Below, one piece after another: positions 18,137 to 29,006 of a DNA stretch of 64,000 nt. The stretch's first letter is position 1. Every line of letters begins with the position of its first letter. The notes under the pieces are model-generated. The model did not search any database, was not told the origin of the DNA, and worked only from the letters and a program-made list of their open reading frames with translations. The position numbers were made by a program, and so were the translations under genes. The DNA is from Pseudomonadota bacterium (GTDB lineage: Bacteria > Myxococcota_A > Polyangia > Polyangiales > Polyangiaceae): positions 49,009-113,008 of the forward strand of contig JAFAER010000062.1 of NCBI GenBank assembly GCA_023423895.1, in the 5' to 3' direction.

Positions 18137-20647
18137 ATGGACATCACCGAACGCAGCTCGACATCATCGGCCGAAGAGAACGTTGAAGAGAACGTGCTCG
18201 TGCCCGGCCTCGAAAACGACGAGGACGGCACGCGCATCGTCCATGAAGAGCTCCGCCTGCTCGAGGTCGTGCTGCGCGCACTCGGCCCGGAGCAAACGCC
18301 GAGCTCCGGTGACGGCGGCGCCAACTCCGCAGGCTCGGCCACGGCTCCTGCTCCGGGGGCGCTTGCCGAAGCGCTCGCCGACGACGACCGAAGGCTGGTC
18401 GAGCTTCGCGACCTCGCGGCGTCGGCAAAGCCGGAAGACTTGCCGGCGCTGTTCGAGCAGATGCACAACCTCGGAGCGCTCCGCGCGCATCGCGGGAAGG
18501 GCACGACGGGCGCGGTCGACCGCAAGAGCCCGTACTTCGGGCACCTCCGACTCGAGGAGACCGTGCACATGCGCGGCAGCCGCGGGCCTGGCAAGGAACG
18601 CCGCCGTGACATTCTCGTCGGCTCGCGGCAGTACCTCGATCCGGGCGCCGGCGTGCGCATCGTCGACTGGCGCAACGCGCCCGTGAGCCGGATCTTCTAC
18701 CGCTACCGCGAAGGCGACGGCTACGAAGAGACGCTCGGCGATCAGCCGGTGGAAGGCGTGGTGGTCTCTCGCCGAACGGTCGCGATCGTCGGCGGGGAGC
18801 TCCGCAAGGTGACCGCGCCGCAAGGGACGTTCGTCAAGGACGCGGACGGTCAGTGGCGCCGAGCAGCGGCTCACACCGCGCGTCTTCGTCTGCCTACACA
18901 GACCGGCGACAAGGCTGCGGCCAGCGCCGCCGCCGTCTCGAAGAGCGACGACGCGCGCGGGCGGGCGACGTCCGCAGACCGCCTTCTGCCGGCGATCGCG
19001 GCGATGCTCGACAAGGAGCAGTACGACCTCATCACGAAGCCGGGCACCGGGCTCGTGGCCATCCAGGGCAGCGCGGGAAGCGGCAAGACGACGGTCGGCT
19101 TGCACCGCGTGGCGTATCTGCACGCGAGCCAGCCTTCGCGCTTCCGTCCGAACAAGATGCTCGTGATCGTGCCGAACGAGGCCCTCGTGCACTACACGAG
19201 CCGCGTGTTGCCGGGCCTCGGCGTCGAGGGCGTGCCGGTCATGACGTTCCACCGCTGGGCGGTGCGCGCCATGTTCGACATGTTCCCGAAACTGCCGTCC
19301 GCCATCAGCGAGGAGACGCCTCCGCTCGTCTCGCGCGTGAAGAACCACGCGGCCATGCTCGACGCGGTCGACGAGGTCGGCGCGGAGGTCACCGCGCGGA
19401 TCGATGCGAAGCTCGCCGCGGCGATGCCTCGCTGGCCCGAAGGCGACCGTGTGCTTGCTGCCTGGAGGGTCACCAAGGGAGCGCCAGACCGGCGCGTCAC
19501 GCAGATCGCGCAATGGGTGGCTGGCAAGCGTGAGCTCTCCGGCGTGAAGGCGGCGTCCGATCTCCCGCAGGTCACGCGGAGCGCGCTCGAGTCGATGGGG
19601 CAGGAGCTCCGCACCGACTCGCGCAACGTGCTCGGCGCCTGGGACGAGATCCTGACGAGCCGGGCACGCCTCGACAAGCACTTCGGCAAGTACTTCGGGA
19701 GCGGTCAGCTCGATCAGGTGCACGAGTGGTGTGTCCGTCAGGCGCGCGTCCGCGCAGAAGGGGAGCGTGACGGTGACACGCCGAGCCTCGATCTCGAGGA
19801 TCGCGCTCTCTTGCTGCGCCTGTTCCAGGTCCTTCGCGGACCGCTGATCGACGGTGAGGGCCAGCCGCTCGTGCTCGCCCACCTGTTCATGGACGAGGTG
19901 CAGGACGCGACGCCGGTCGAGCTCAAGATCCTGCTCGATGTCGCACGCGGACCGCGTGAAGGTGAGCGCTCCGTGTCGGAGCTGAGCGTCACGCTCGCCG
20001 GCGACGTCGCGCAGCGGATGCGCGAGGAAGAGGACGTCCACGTCGCCTTCGACTGGGACGAGACGCTCAAGGAGCTCGGCGTCCCCGGTGGCGCGGGCAT
20101 GATCGAGCCGCTCAAGGTCAGCTACCGTTCGACGGCGGAGATCACGTCGTTCGCGCGCGGCGTCCTCGGGCCGTTTGCGCACGAAGCGGAGCCGATCGCG
20201 ACCCGCCACGGTCCGCCGGTCGAGCTGTTCTCCTTCGCCTCCGCGGGCGAGGCGGTCGCGTTCCTCGCCGACGCGCTGCGCGATCTCGCGTCGAGCGAGC
20301 CGGACGCAAACGTCGCGCTGCTCTCGCGGTTCCCGCAGCAGGCGGAGATCTATTACGACGGCCTCGTTCGTGCTGAGGTTCCGAACGTTCGTCGCGTTCG
20401 CCGGCAGGACTTCACCTGGGAGCGAGGGTTCGACGTCACCGACGTTCGTCAGACCAAGGGCCTCGAGTTCGACGAGGTCATCCTGCTCGAGACGACCGCT
20501 TCGAGCTACGCGGACAGCGCTCAAGCGCGGCACGCACTCTACGTCGGCGCCACGCGCGCGGCGCATCAGCTCTGGTGCATCACCAGCGAGGCGCCGTCGA
20601 AGCTCGTGCTCGAAGGCCTCGAGGCGCAGAGCAAAGCGACGACCTGA
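18137..20647 (+). CDS. HelD-like superfamily 1 helicase
   Basis: An 836-residue SF1 ATPase. The N-terminal part has the helical/coiled HelD-type extension (ENDEDGTRIVHEELRLLE), and Walker A is QGSAGSGKTTVG near residue 312. Later motifs are FMDEVQDATPVELKILLD (DExQD, about residue 585), KGLEFDEVILLE and YVGATRAAHQLW. HelD proteins bind RNA polymerase and strip it from DNA, recycling stalled complexes, and in some bacteria give rifamycin tolerance. ATG at 18137 chosen; an upstream GTG at 18077 would add 20 residues. It shows no neighbouring partner gene. Confidence 0.88.
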   Translation: MDITERSSTSSAEENVEENVLVPGLENDEDGTRIVHEELRLLEVVLRALGPEQTPSSGDGGANSAGSATAPAPGALAEALADDDRRLVELRDLAASAKPEDLPALFEQMHNLGALRAHRGKGTTGAVDRKSPYFGHLRLEETVHMRGSRGPGKERRRDILVGSRQYLDPGAGVRIVDWRNAPVSRIFYRYREGDGYEETLGDQPVEGVVVSRRTVAIVGGELRKVTAPQGTFVKDADGQWRRAAAHTARLRLPTQTGDKAAASAAAVSKSDDARGRATSADRLLPAIAAMLDKEQYDLITKPGTGLVAIQGSAGSGKTTVGLHRVAYLHASQPSRFRPNKMLVIVPNEALVHYTSRVLPGLGVEGVPVMTFHRWAVRAMFDMFPKLPSAISEETPPLVSRVKNHAAMLDAVDEVGAEVTARIDAKLAAAMPRWPEGDRVLAAWRVTKGAPDRRVTQIAQWVAGKRELSGVKAASDLPQVTRSALESMGQELRTDSRNVLGAWDEILTSRARLDKHFGKYFGSGQLDQVHEWCVRQARVRAEGERDGDTPSLDLEDRALLLRLFQVLRGPLIDGEGQPLVLAHLFMDEVQDATPVELKILLDVARGPREGERSVSELSVTLAGDVAQRMREEEDVHVAFDWDETLKELGVPGGAGMIEPLKVSYRSTAEITSFARGVLGPFAHEAEPIATRHGPPVELFSFASAGEAVAFLADALRDLASSEPDANVALLSRFPQQAEIYYDGLVRAEVPNVRRVRRQDFTWERGFDVTDVRQTKGLEFDEVILLETTASSYADSAQARHALYVGATRAAHQLWCITSEAPSKLVLEGLEAQSKATT

Positions 20648-20755
20648 GCGCGGCCGTTCGCGGCACCGTGCACGGTTTGGAAACGCTCCCTTTCCGGAAC
20701 GCCTCCTGGTCGCGGTGCGCGATCCAGGGCAAATAGCGCGCGCCGGAGGGGAACC

Positions 20756-20926
20756 ATGCTGTGCTCGTACCGCTTTTACGTTCGTCCGCAGCGTCCGGAG
20801 ACGCCGCAGAGCGGCCCGCAGAACATCACTGCCGAGCCGCGCCCCACACGAACGCTGCCGCCGCCGCGCCCGGTCGTGCTCGACACGCCTCCTCATCTTG
20901 CGATCGTCCGCCAGTACGCCTGGTAG
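20756..20926 (+). CDS. Small protein, 56 residues, unknown
   Basis: A short frame preceded by GGAGGGG at 5-6 bases from the ATG, a better ribosome site than most in this window. It begins MLCSYRFYVRPQRPE, has a Pro-rich middle and ends VVLDTPPHLAIVRQYAW. Codons favour G/C in the third position through the second half, as in the real genes around it. There is no signal peptide or membrane span. It lies in the 356-base gap between the helicase and gpsA, which otherwise holds nothing I recognise. Function unknown. Confidence 0.5.
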   Translation: MLCSYRFYVRPQRPETPQSGPQNITAEPRPTRTLPPPRPVVLDTPPHLAIVRQYAW

Positions 20927-21003
20927 CGACCGAGCACGAGGCGCCGAGCCGCGGCACGCGCGCGGAAGGGCCGCTTGCCCTGCTTTGAGGGTATCTTCGT
21001 GCC

Positions 21004-22020
21004 GTGAAGAAGCGGGTTGCCGTCATCGGCGGAGGCGCGTGGGGCACTGCACTGGCGGCTCACGCTGCGCGTCTGGACCACGAGGTTCGCCTCTGGGCAC
21101 GTGAGACCGACGTCGTCCGCGACATGAACGAGCTCCACGAAAACCGCCTGTTCCTCGAAGGCGTGGCACTGCCGGCGACGATCCAGACGTCGACGGACCC
21201 CGCCGAGGTCCTCGACGCGGCCGAGATCGTCCTGCTCGTCCCGCCGTCGGCGTTCCTTCGCGCGGTGGCGAAGCAGATCGCGCCGGCCATCCCGGAGGGG
21301 GCCCGTATCGCGGTCGCGACGAAAGGCATCGAGAACGAGACGCTCCATCTCATGCTCGACGTCGTCGCAGAGGAGCTGCGTGACGTCGACTCGTCGACGC
21401 TCGCTGCCCTGTCCGGTCCGAGCTTCGCACGGGAGGTGGCGTCCGGGCTGCCGACCGACGTCGTCGTCGCCGCTCGCGACGAAGCCGCGGCGGCGGACCT
21501 GCAGAAGGCGCTGCACTCGCCGTTCTTCCGCGTGTACACGAGCAAAGATCCGGTGGGCGTCGAGGTCGGCGGCGCGATGAAAAACGTGCTCGCGATCGCG
21601 GCCGGCACCTGCGACGGGCTCGGCCTCGGGACGAACGCCCGCGCGGCGCTCGTCACGCGCGGCCTCTCCGAGATGGCGCGGCTCGGCTCGGCGCTCGGGG
21701 GCGATCCGCTCACGTTCATGGGCCTCTCCGGCGTCGGCGACCTCATCCTGACGACGACCGGCGCGCTGTCACGTAACCGCGCCCTCGGCCTCAAAGTGGC
21801 CGAGGGCGTCGAGCCGGCGACGTACCTCGCTTCCCAGCGCACCGTCGCCGAGGGCTACCTGACCGCGAAGGCCGCCTGGCAGCTCGCGCAGAAGCATGGC
21901 GTCGACGTGCCGATCACGGAGCTGGTCTACCGCGTCCTCCACGAAGGATTGCCGCTGCTCGAAGCCATGAAGCTCCTGATGACGCGCGCCCACAAAGAGG
22001 AGCTCTGGGGCATCCGCTGA
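21004..22020 (+). CDS. gpsA: Glycerol-3-phosphate dehydrogenase [NAD(P)+]
   Basis: A 338-residue enzyme that reduces dihydroxyacetone phosphate to sn-glycerol 3-phosphate for phospholipid synthesis. Seen: VAVIGGGAWGTALA (Rossmann motif), ALSGPSFAREVASGLPTDV, the catalytic Lys region VGGAMKNVLAIAAG, and the DLILTTTGALSRNR signature. Normal length for GpsA. GTG start. It is cytoplasmic and in front of the TPR/PEGA-kinase cluster, with no clear operon tie. Confidence 0.97.
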   Translation: MKKRVAVIGGGAWGTALAAHAARLDHEVRLWARETDVVRDMNELHENRLFLEGVALPATIQTSTDPAEVLDAAEIVLLVPPSAFLRAVAKQIAPAIPEGARIAVATKGIENETLHLMLDVVAEELRDVDSSTLAALSGPSFAREVASGLPTDVVVAARDEAAAADLQKALHSPFFRVYTSKDPVGVEVGGAMKNVLAIAAGTCDGLGLGTNARAALVTRGLSEMARLGSALGGDPLTFMGLSGVGDLILTTTGALSRNRALGLKVAEGVEPATYLASQRTVAEGYLTAKAAWQLAQKHGVDVPITELVYRVLHEGLPLLEAMKLLMTRAHKEELWGIR

Positions 22021-22066
22021 TCAGGTCCTTGCAACCCGGACCCTCGCCGCGATAATCGATGGTTCG

Positions 22067-23125
22067 ATGAAGAAGATCCGCTGGGCTCTCGCCGCGGTCA
22101 CGGCGTCGATCGTGCTCTCCGGATTGCGGCCCGCCCGGGCGCAAGAGCCGCTTCCCGCGGAGCCGGAGCCCGCCACGGCGCCGAGCCCGGCCCCTACCGC
22201 GCCGGCCGGCCCATCGACTGCCGCGCCGCCCATCAGCGAGCAGGCCAAGCGCCACTTCAACGCCGGCGTCTCGCTGCTCCAGGACCCGGAAGGGGAGAAG
22301 GTCGAGGAGGCGTACCGTCAGTTCAGGACCGCCTACGACCTGTCCGGCTCGCCCAAGATCCTCGGCAACATGGGGTTCTGCGCGATGCGACTCGAGCGGG
22401 ACGGGGAGGCGATCGACGCCTACTCGCGCTACCTCCGCGAGGTCCCGGACATCGACCCGGAGGAGCGCGCGCAGATCGTGCGCGACCTCCAGACGCTCTC
22501 GGTCGGCATCGTCCGCATCGCTATCGAGGTCAGCCCACCCGGCGCGATGATCCTCGACGAACGTGTGCCCGTCCGCGGCCCGCGGGTCACGAATGCCTAC
22601 GGTCCGGTGAACGGAAGGATCGAGATCGGCGTGCGTCCTGGCCACCATGTCTTCACCGCGAAGCTCGCGGGCCATGTGGATGCGCAGTGGGAGGTCGAGG
22701 CGTACGCGGGGACGAAGGACCAGCACACGTTCGCGCTGAAGGAGCCGCCAAAGGCGCTTTCACCGGGCGCGTTCGCTGCGCAGCCGGAACGGCCCTCCGC
22801 CGTGGGTCCGATCATCGTCACATCGGCCGGCGCGGCCATGCTCGTCGCCGCGGGCATCACCGGGATCGTCGCGATGAACAAGACGAGCGACATCTCGGAC
22901 CGCTGCCCGAAGGACGTCTGCCCACGTGGCTTCGATCTCGAAGGTCAGCGCTCGAGCGCCCGGACCTTCGTGGGCGTCACCGATCTGCTCCTCGTCCTCG
23001 GAACCGTCACCGCGCTCGGAGGCCTCTACTGGGTGTACCGCGTCGCGACGGCGTCACCGGAGCCAAAGCCTGCTCCTCAGCCCGTGAGAACGGGCTTCCT
23101 CTCGGACTGGAGGCTCGCCCTTTGA
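22067..23125 (+). CDS. Exported TPR / PEGA-like membrane protein
   Basis: A 352-residue protein. Signal peptide ends at RPARAQ, a Pro/Ala linker follows, then TPR-like helices (NAGVSLLQDPEGEKVEEAYRQ and AMRLERDGEAIDAYSRYLRE). Next is a PEGA-like beta domain (AIEVSPPGAMILDERVPV) with the closing GHHVFTAKLAGH segment. Two hydrophobic spans lie around residues 245-265 and 305-325. The stop overlaps the next ATG by one base (TGATG). This is the same architecture as the proteins at 5194 and 49590 beside kinases, and here a kinase lies two genes downstream. Confidence 0.8.
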   Translation: MKKIRWALAAVTASIVLSGLRPARAQEPLPAEPEPATAPSPAPTAPAGPSTAAPPISEQAKRHFNAGVSLLQDPEGEKVEEAYRQFRTAYDLSGSPKILGNMGFCAMRLERDGEAIDAYSRYLREVPDIDPEERAQIVRDLQTLSVGIVRIAIEVSPPGAMILDERVPVRGPRVTNAYGPVNGRIEIGVRPGHHVFTAKLAGHVDAQWEVEAYAGTKDQHTFALKEPPKALSPGAFAAQPERPSAVGPIIVTSAGAAMLVAAGITGIVAMNKTSDISDRCPKDVCPRGFDLEGQRSSARTFVGVTDLLLVLGTVTALGGLYWVYRVATASPEPKPAPQPVRTGFLSDWRLAL

Positions 23126-23946
23126 TGCGTGCACGTTCTTGCCTCGCGCTCGCGCTCCTGACGAGTGCGCTCACGAGCTCCTGCTTCGTCGTGACCGATC
23201 TCGATCGATTCGAGAAGGAGGCGCCGCGCCCGCCGTCGAACTTCTCGAACCTGCGCGTGACGGTCCGCGGGATGACCTCACACGTCACCGAGCGGTTCGA
23301 GTACCGCATCGTCGACGGCTCGAACGTCATCCAGTCGCGAGGCTTCATCGTTCCCCTCGGCGGTCCCGCCGCGTCCTTCTACGTGGAAGGCGCCGTGCCG
23401 AAGCAGAACGGGCCGTTCCGCTTCGACTTCTACGCCGATCACGACCTGTCCGGCGGCTACGACCCGCGCCCGGACACGTTCCTCGACCACGCCTGGCGCC
23501 TGTCGCTCGAGGACCGGATGCTCGAAGACGACGATACCTACGTCGTCGTCTTCGACCACAACACGTCGTTCACGAACCTCAACACCCCGAACCCGGCGAC
23601 GGAGTTCGGCAAGCCCGCCACCATCCACATGAAGGCGATGGGGCCGTTCGCGAACAAGCGGGTCGAGGTGCGCATCGGCGACGCGAGCACGAACCGCGTG
23701 GTGGGGATGTTCCGCGTGCCGCTCCTGACGCAGCCGGAGTTCGACGTCCTGGTGCCCGGGGTGATCGAGCCCGGCGTGACCTACGCCGTCGAGATCTACA
23801 CCGACAATGGCAGCGCCGCCGACGTCCGCGCGTTCCGCTTCCAGCAGCTCGCGGCCGAGTCGGGCCTCGAAGCGACGTTCAACGGCGACAAGCCGACCGA
23901 GACGCCTGGTGTCGCACAGGTGAGCGACGCGAAGCCAGCCCAGTAG
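23125..23946 (+). CDS. Putative lipoprotein, unknown
   Basis: A 273-residue exported protein with lipobox LTSSC near residue 20. The body is beta-rich with Phe/Tyr strands and an aspartate-rich loop (DFYADHDLSGGYDPRPDTFL) reminiscent of calcium-binding loops. It contains no family I recognise. The ATG at 23125 overlaps the stop of the TPR/PEGA gene, so the two are coupled; the kinase follows after 115 bases. It may be a ligand-binding partner of this envelope signalling cluster, but that is only context. Confidence 0.72.
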   Translation: MRARSCLALALLTSALTSSCFVVTDLDRFEKEAPRPPSNFSNLRVTVRGMTSHVTERFEYRIVDGSNVIQSRGFIVPLGGPAASFYVEGAVPKQNGPFRFDFYADHDLSGGYDPRPDTFLDHAWRLSLEDRMLEDDDTYVVVFDHNTSFTNLNTPNPATEFGKPATIHMKAMGPFANKRVEVRIGDASTNRVVGMFRVPLLTQPEFDVLVPGVIEPGVTYAVEIYTDNGSAADVRAFRFQQLAAESGLEATFNGDKPTETPGVAQVSDAKPAQ

Positions 23947-23974
23947 CGAGCCCAGTAGCCACCCACCCAGTAGC
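23940..23974 (+). repeat. CCAGTAGC repeated three times
   Basis: Three copies of the octamer CCAGTAGC (23940-23947, 23952-23959, 23967-23974) at the end of the lipoprotein gene; the first contains its TAG stop. No function is apparent; it may be slippage-prone DNA or a remnant of a short repeat. Confidence 0.5.
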
Positions 23975-24061
23975 GGCGGACGCGCCGTCACCCAGTTGGA
24001 GACTTCGACGTCGGAGAGAGTGACGCGGGCACGAAAGACGCGCTAGGATCGGTCGATCCAC

Positions 24062-25783
24062 GTGGCTACCGCGATCGAGCCCGGAGCCGTCATCGACGGC
24101 AAGTACCGTGTCGTCCGCCGCATCGGCGAAGGCGGGATGGGTACGGTCTACGAAGGCGAGAACATCCGCATCGAACGGCGGGTCGCGATCAAGGTGCTGC
24201 ACGAGCACGTCGCATCTTCGCCCGAGTTTGCGCAGCGATTCGAACGGGAAGCGCGCGCGTCGGCACGCATCGGCTCGCCGCACGTGTGCGACGTCCTCGA
24301 CCTCGGCGATCTGCCGAACGGCGAGCGCTTCATCGTCATGGAGTTCCTCGACGGCGAGAGCCTCGAAGACCGCCTGATGAAGGGAAGGCTGACCGCCGCG
24401 CAGCTCGCGCCGATCGCATTCGAGATCCTCGAGGGGCTCGGCTCGATGCATCAGGTGGGCGTCGTCCACCGGGATCTGAAGCCGGCGAACGTGTTCCTCG
24501 CGCGGGCACCGCGCAAGGCGGAGATCGTCAAGATCCTCGACTTCGGCGTCGCGAAGATCCTGCCTCGCGCCGACGAGCCGAGCGACATGACGTCGACCGG
24601 CATGATGATGGGGACGCCGCTCTACATGTCGCCCGAGCAGGCACGCGGCGCCCGCGATGTCGACGGGCGGACCGACATCTATGCGGCGAGCGTCATCTTC
24701 TATCGCGCGCTCACCGGCGAGCTCCCGCACTCCGGCGCGAACCTCCACGAGCTGCTGTTCAAGATCGTCCTGGAAGAGCCTCGCCCGATCCGTGAGCTCG
24801 TGCCGGACGTCGACGAGACCTTCGCGGAGATCGTGACGAGGGGCCTCGCCCGCGATGCCGACCTGCGCTACGCGACGGCGCGCGAGTACCAGGAAGCGAT
24901 CGCTGCGTGGGGCGCCGCCCAGGGGAAGGCGAGCCTGCAGTTCGCGGTCACGCTCTCGAGCGAGCCTCCTCCCATCCGCACCTCGACGGGCGGATTCCCG
25001 GCATCACTCGTCAAGGCGCAGGCGCCGATCACGGGACCGCAGGCACGCTCCGAGCAGGTTGGGCCGCCCACGCCGGCCGTCGCGAAGACGCAGACGGAGA
25101 CGCCGTCATCGAAGCAGAGCGGCGGCACGCCGATCGTCTGGTCGGAAGACGCCCCGGGGATCGCGAAGCGTGCGCTCGCCGAGCTCGAGGCGAAGAAGCA
25201 GCGCGAACGCGAGAGCTCGCCCAGCGTTGGCCAGACACAGGTGCTCGAGCATCGGCCGTCGATCGCGTCGGTGAGCGACATTGCATCCAGCGCGACGCCC
25301 ACGGCCACGCCGACGGCGGAGCGCGCGCATGGCGGCAAGTCGCGCGTGGCTGTGGCTGCTGCCGTTGCGGCCGTTCTCGCGATCGCCGCGATCGGGCTCC
25401 GCTACGTTGCACCGACCAGCGCCGCGTCGCCGAGCCCGACTCCGAGCTCGGCGGACACGTCCACCGCCAATGCCAAGTCGGTCGCGCCCGATCCGGTACC
25501 GATCGATCCGCCGGCCCCGCCGCCCGTTCCGACGGAGCCCGCCGCAACCGCCGAGCCTTCCGCGACGGCGGTCCCGACGACAGCCGCTGCCGCTGCCGCA
25601 ACCACGACAGCGACGGCGCGCGTCGCCGCGACGCCTTCGAAGACCAACGTCGCGACACCTTCCGCGAAGCCGTCCGCATCTGCCACCACGACGCCGGTCG
25701 CGACGGCTTCCGCCACGCCGGCTCCGGCCGCCACGCCGGCTCCGACGACGAAGCCGCGCAAGTTCCGCACGAACCTCGACTGA
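24062..25783 (+). CDS. Ser/Thr protein kinase, membrane-anchored
   Basis: A 573-residue PknB-like kinase with all core motifs: glycine loop IGEGGMGTVY (21-30), Lys44 in VAIKVL, HRDLKPAN (136-143), DFG (160-162), and TPLYMSPEQ. A linker leads to a membrane span at about 428-450, then a long Ala/Thr/Pro-rich low-complexity segment outside. GTG start chosen because the protein then begins ATAIEPGAVIDGKYRV, as is usual in the family. Downstream of the TPR/PEGA protein and lipoprotein on the same strand, and likely functionally linked to them. Confidence 0.94.
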   Translation: MATAIEPGAVIDGKYRVVRRIGEGGMGTVYEGENIRIERRVAIKVLHEHVASSPEFAQRFEREARASARIGSPHVCDVLDLGDLPNGERFIVMEFLDGESLEDRLMKGRLTAAQLAPIAFEILEGLGSMHQVGVVHRDLKPANVFLARAPRKAEIVKILDFGVAKILPRADEPSDMTSTGMMMGTPLYMSPEQARGARDVDGRTDIYAASVIFYRALTGELPHSGANLHELLFKIVLEEPRPIRELVPDVDETFAEIVTRGLARDADLRYATAREYQEAIAAWGAAQGKASLQFAVTLSSEPPPIRTSTGGFPASLVKAQAPITGPQARSEQVGPPTPAVAKTQTETPSSKQSGGTPIVWSEDAPGIAKRALAELEAKKQRERESSPSVGQTQVLEHRPSIASVSDIASSATPTATPTAERAHGGKSRVAVAAAVAAVLAIAAIGLRYVAPTSAASPSPTPSSADTSTANAKSVAPDPVPIDPPAPPPVPTEPAATAEPSATAVPTTAAAAAATTTATARVAATPSKTNVATPSAKPSASATTTPVATASATPAPAATPAPTTKPRKFRTNLD

Positions 25784-25843
25784 CACGTCAGAGGCCGCTC
25801 CCCTCGTGAGAGGAGCCGGCGGCGACTCGTCCACTCCCATCAA

Positions 25844-26623
25844 TCAGCGATCGAGCGAGCTCGGCGGGGCAGCGACCGCGTCGGCGCGGGCTCGGAGCAC
25901 GTGTTCGATGATCTCGTCGACGCCGTCGCCGACGTTGCAGCGCGCGAACACGACCGGGCCGCCTTGGCGCATCCGCTCGGCGTCGCGCGCCATCACCTCC
26001 AGGCTCGCGCCGACATGCGGAGCGAGGTCGGTCTTGTTCACGACGAGCAGATCGCTCTGCGTGACGCCGGGGCCGCCCTTGCGCGGGACCTTGTCGCCAC
26101 CGGACACGTCGATGACGTAGATGGTGAAGTCGACGAGCTCGCGGCTGTATTGCGCAGCGAGGTTGTCACCGCCGCTCTCGACGACGAGCAGCTCGGGTGA
26201 GCACGCTCGCATGAGGTCCTCGAGCGCGTCGAGGTTCGGCGTGATGTCTTCGCGAATGGCGGCGTGTGGACATCCGCCCGTCTCGACCGCTCGGATCTGA
26301 CCCGTCGGGAGCGCCTGGTGCCGCTGGAGGAACTCCGCATCCTCGCGCGTGAAGATGTCGTTCGTGACCACGCCGACGCGCATCCGGTCGCGGAGCTTGC
26401 GACAGAGCGACAGGACGAGCGCCGTCTTGCCGCTTCCGACCGGGCCGCCGATGCCGATCGTGAACGATCGCGTCGTGAACGATCGCGCACGCCGCGGCGG
26501 CCGACTTCGGAAGAGGCCTGGTCCACTCCAGCGCTCGTGCGAGTGCCCATGCGCGTGGTCATGCGTGTGCGAAGGGTCGTGCGCGTGGGAATGGTCGTGC
26601 GCGTGCGAAGGATCGTGGGTCAT
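25844..26623 (-). CDS. ureG: Urease accessory GTPase UreG with His-rich N-terminus
   Basis: A 259-residue SIMIBI GTPase that hydrolyses GTP to drive nickel delivery to apo-urease. P-loop GGPVGSGKT (59-67), the metal-bridging CPHAAIRED, ESGGDNL, and NKTDLAPHVG are present. The first 29 residues contain 12 His, mostly as HD/HA/HT pairs; bacterial UreG usually lacks this, while plant UreG has a His-rich head. It may store or receive nickel, which matters because no ureE gene is in the operon. The ATG overlaps the ureF stop by four bases. Confidence 0.95.
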   Translation of the reverse strand: MTHDPSHAHDHSHAHDPSHTHDHAHGHSHERWSGPGLFRSRPPRRARSFTTRSFTIGIGGPVGSGKTALVLSLCRKLRDRMRVGVVTNDIFTREDAEFLQRHQALPTGQIRAVETGGCPHAAIREDITPNLDALEDLMRACSPELLVVESGGDNLAAQYSRELVDFTIYVIDVSGGDKVPRKGGPGVTQSDLLVVNKTDLAPHVGASLEVMARDAERMRQGGPVVFARCNVGDGVDEIIEHVLRARADAVAAPPSSLDR

Positions 26624-27285
26624 GACTGGAACATCCTTCCGTCGAGGCGGTCGTGGAGCGCCGCATAGAGCTCGAGCAGCGGCGCCGTCTGCGCTGCGTG
26701 CCCGGGTTCGAGCTGGCGCGCGCTGTCGAGGAGCGTGTCGAGGAGCGGCGCTCGTTCTGCGTGGAGGCGCTGCGCTTCCAGCGGACCGAGAAGCCCGAGG
26801 CGCACCGCGGCCGAGAGGATCCCGCGGGCGGCACCGTGGAGGTACGCCGCGAGCGCGTCTTCCGGGCCGACACCGAGCGAGCCGAAGATCGCCCCGAAGA
26901 CCGGTGCATGGTGGCCCGGGCCGCGTCGGGTGTGCTCGGCGATCGGCACGAGCCCTTCCCAGATGCGCGAAGCCGCGCTGGCGAGCGCCCTCCCTTGGGT
27001 CCGGCTCGAACGATTCGGTCCGGCCAACGAGAGGGTGGCGTCGAAGGCCTCATCGAGCTCGACGAGACGGCCGGGCTCGATCGACGCCGCGCGGACGAAG
27101 GGCAGGGCAGCACGACCAACCTGCCGCAGGCTCGCGTCGAGGAATCTCGCAGGTCCATCGCTCGATGCGCCGAGACCACCGAGCACCGTCGCAGCCTCGA
27201 GCCCTGCGGAGTGCGCGAAGCCACCGCTCGGGAACGTGCCGTCGGCGAGCTGAAGGAGCAGCCAGTTCCTGGTGGAGGTCGTCAT
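26620..27285 (-). CDS. ureF: Urease accessory protein UreF
   Basis: A 221-residue all-helical protein that forms the UreD-UreF-UreG complex which carboxylates the active-site Lys and admits nickel. Motifs: LLQLADGTFPSGGFAHSAGLE at the N-terminus and a C-terminal helical region with FGAIFGSLGV. The ATG at 27285 (MTTSTRNW) is preferred over earlier in-frame codons because it begins at the conserved start of the family. Ends four bases inside ureG, and lies 8 bases downstream of ureC. Confidence 0.94.
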   Translation of the reverse strand: MTTSTRNWLLLQLADGTFPSGGFAHSAGLEAATVLGGLGASSDGPARFLDASLRQVGRAALPFVRAASIEPGRLVELDEAFDATLSLAGPNRSSRTQGRALASAASRIWEGLVPIAEHTRRGPGHHAPVFGAIFGSLGVGPEDALAAYLHGAARGILSAAVRLGLLGPLEAQRLHAERAPLLDTLLDSARQLEPGHAAQTAPLLELYAALHDRLDGRMFQS

Positions 27286-27293
27286 GGCGGTCC

Positions 27294-29002
<1,709 letters not shown>

Positions 29003-29006
<4 letters not shown>

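Noticed and set aside
18164..20896. Open frame of 910 codons opposite the helicase
   Set aside because: Arg-rich shadow; the + strand has full SF1 motifs.
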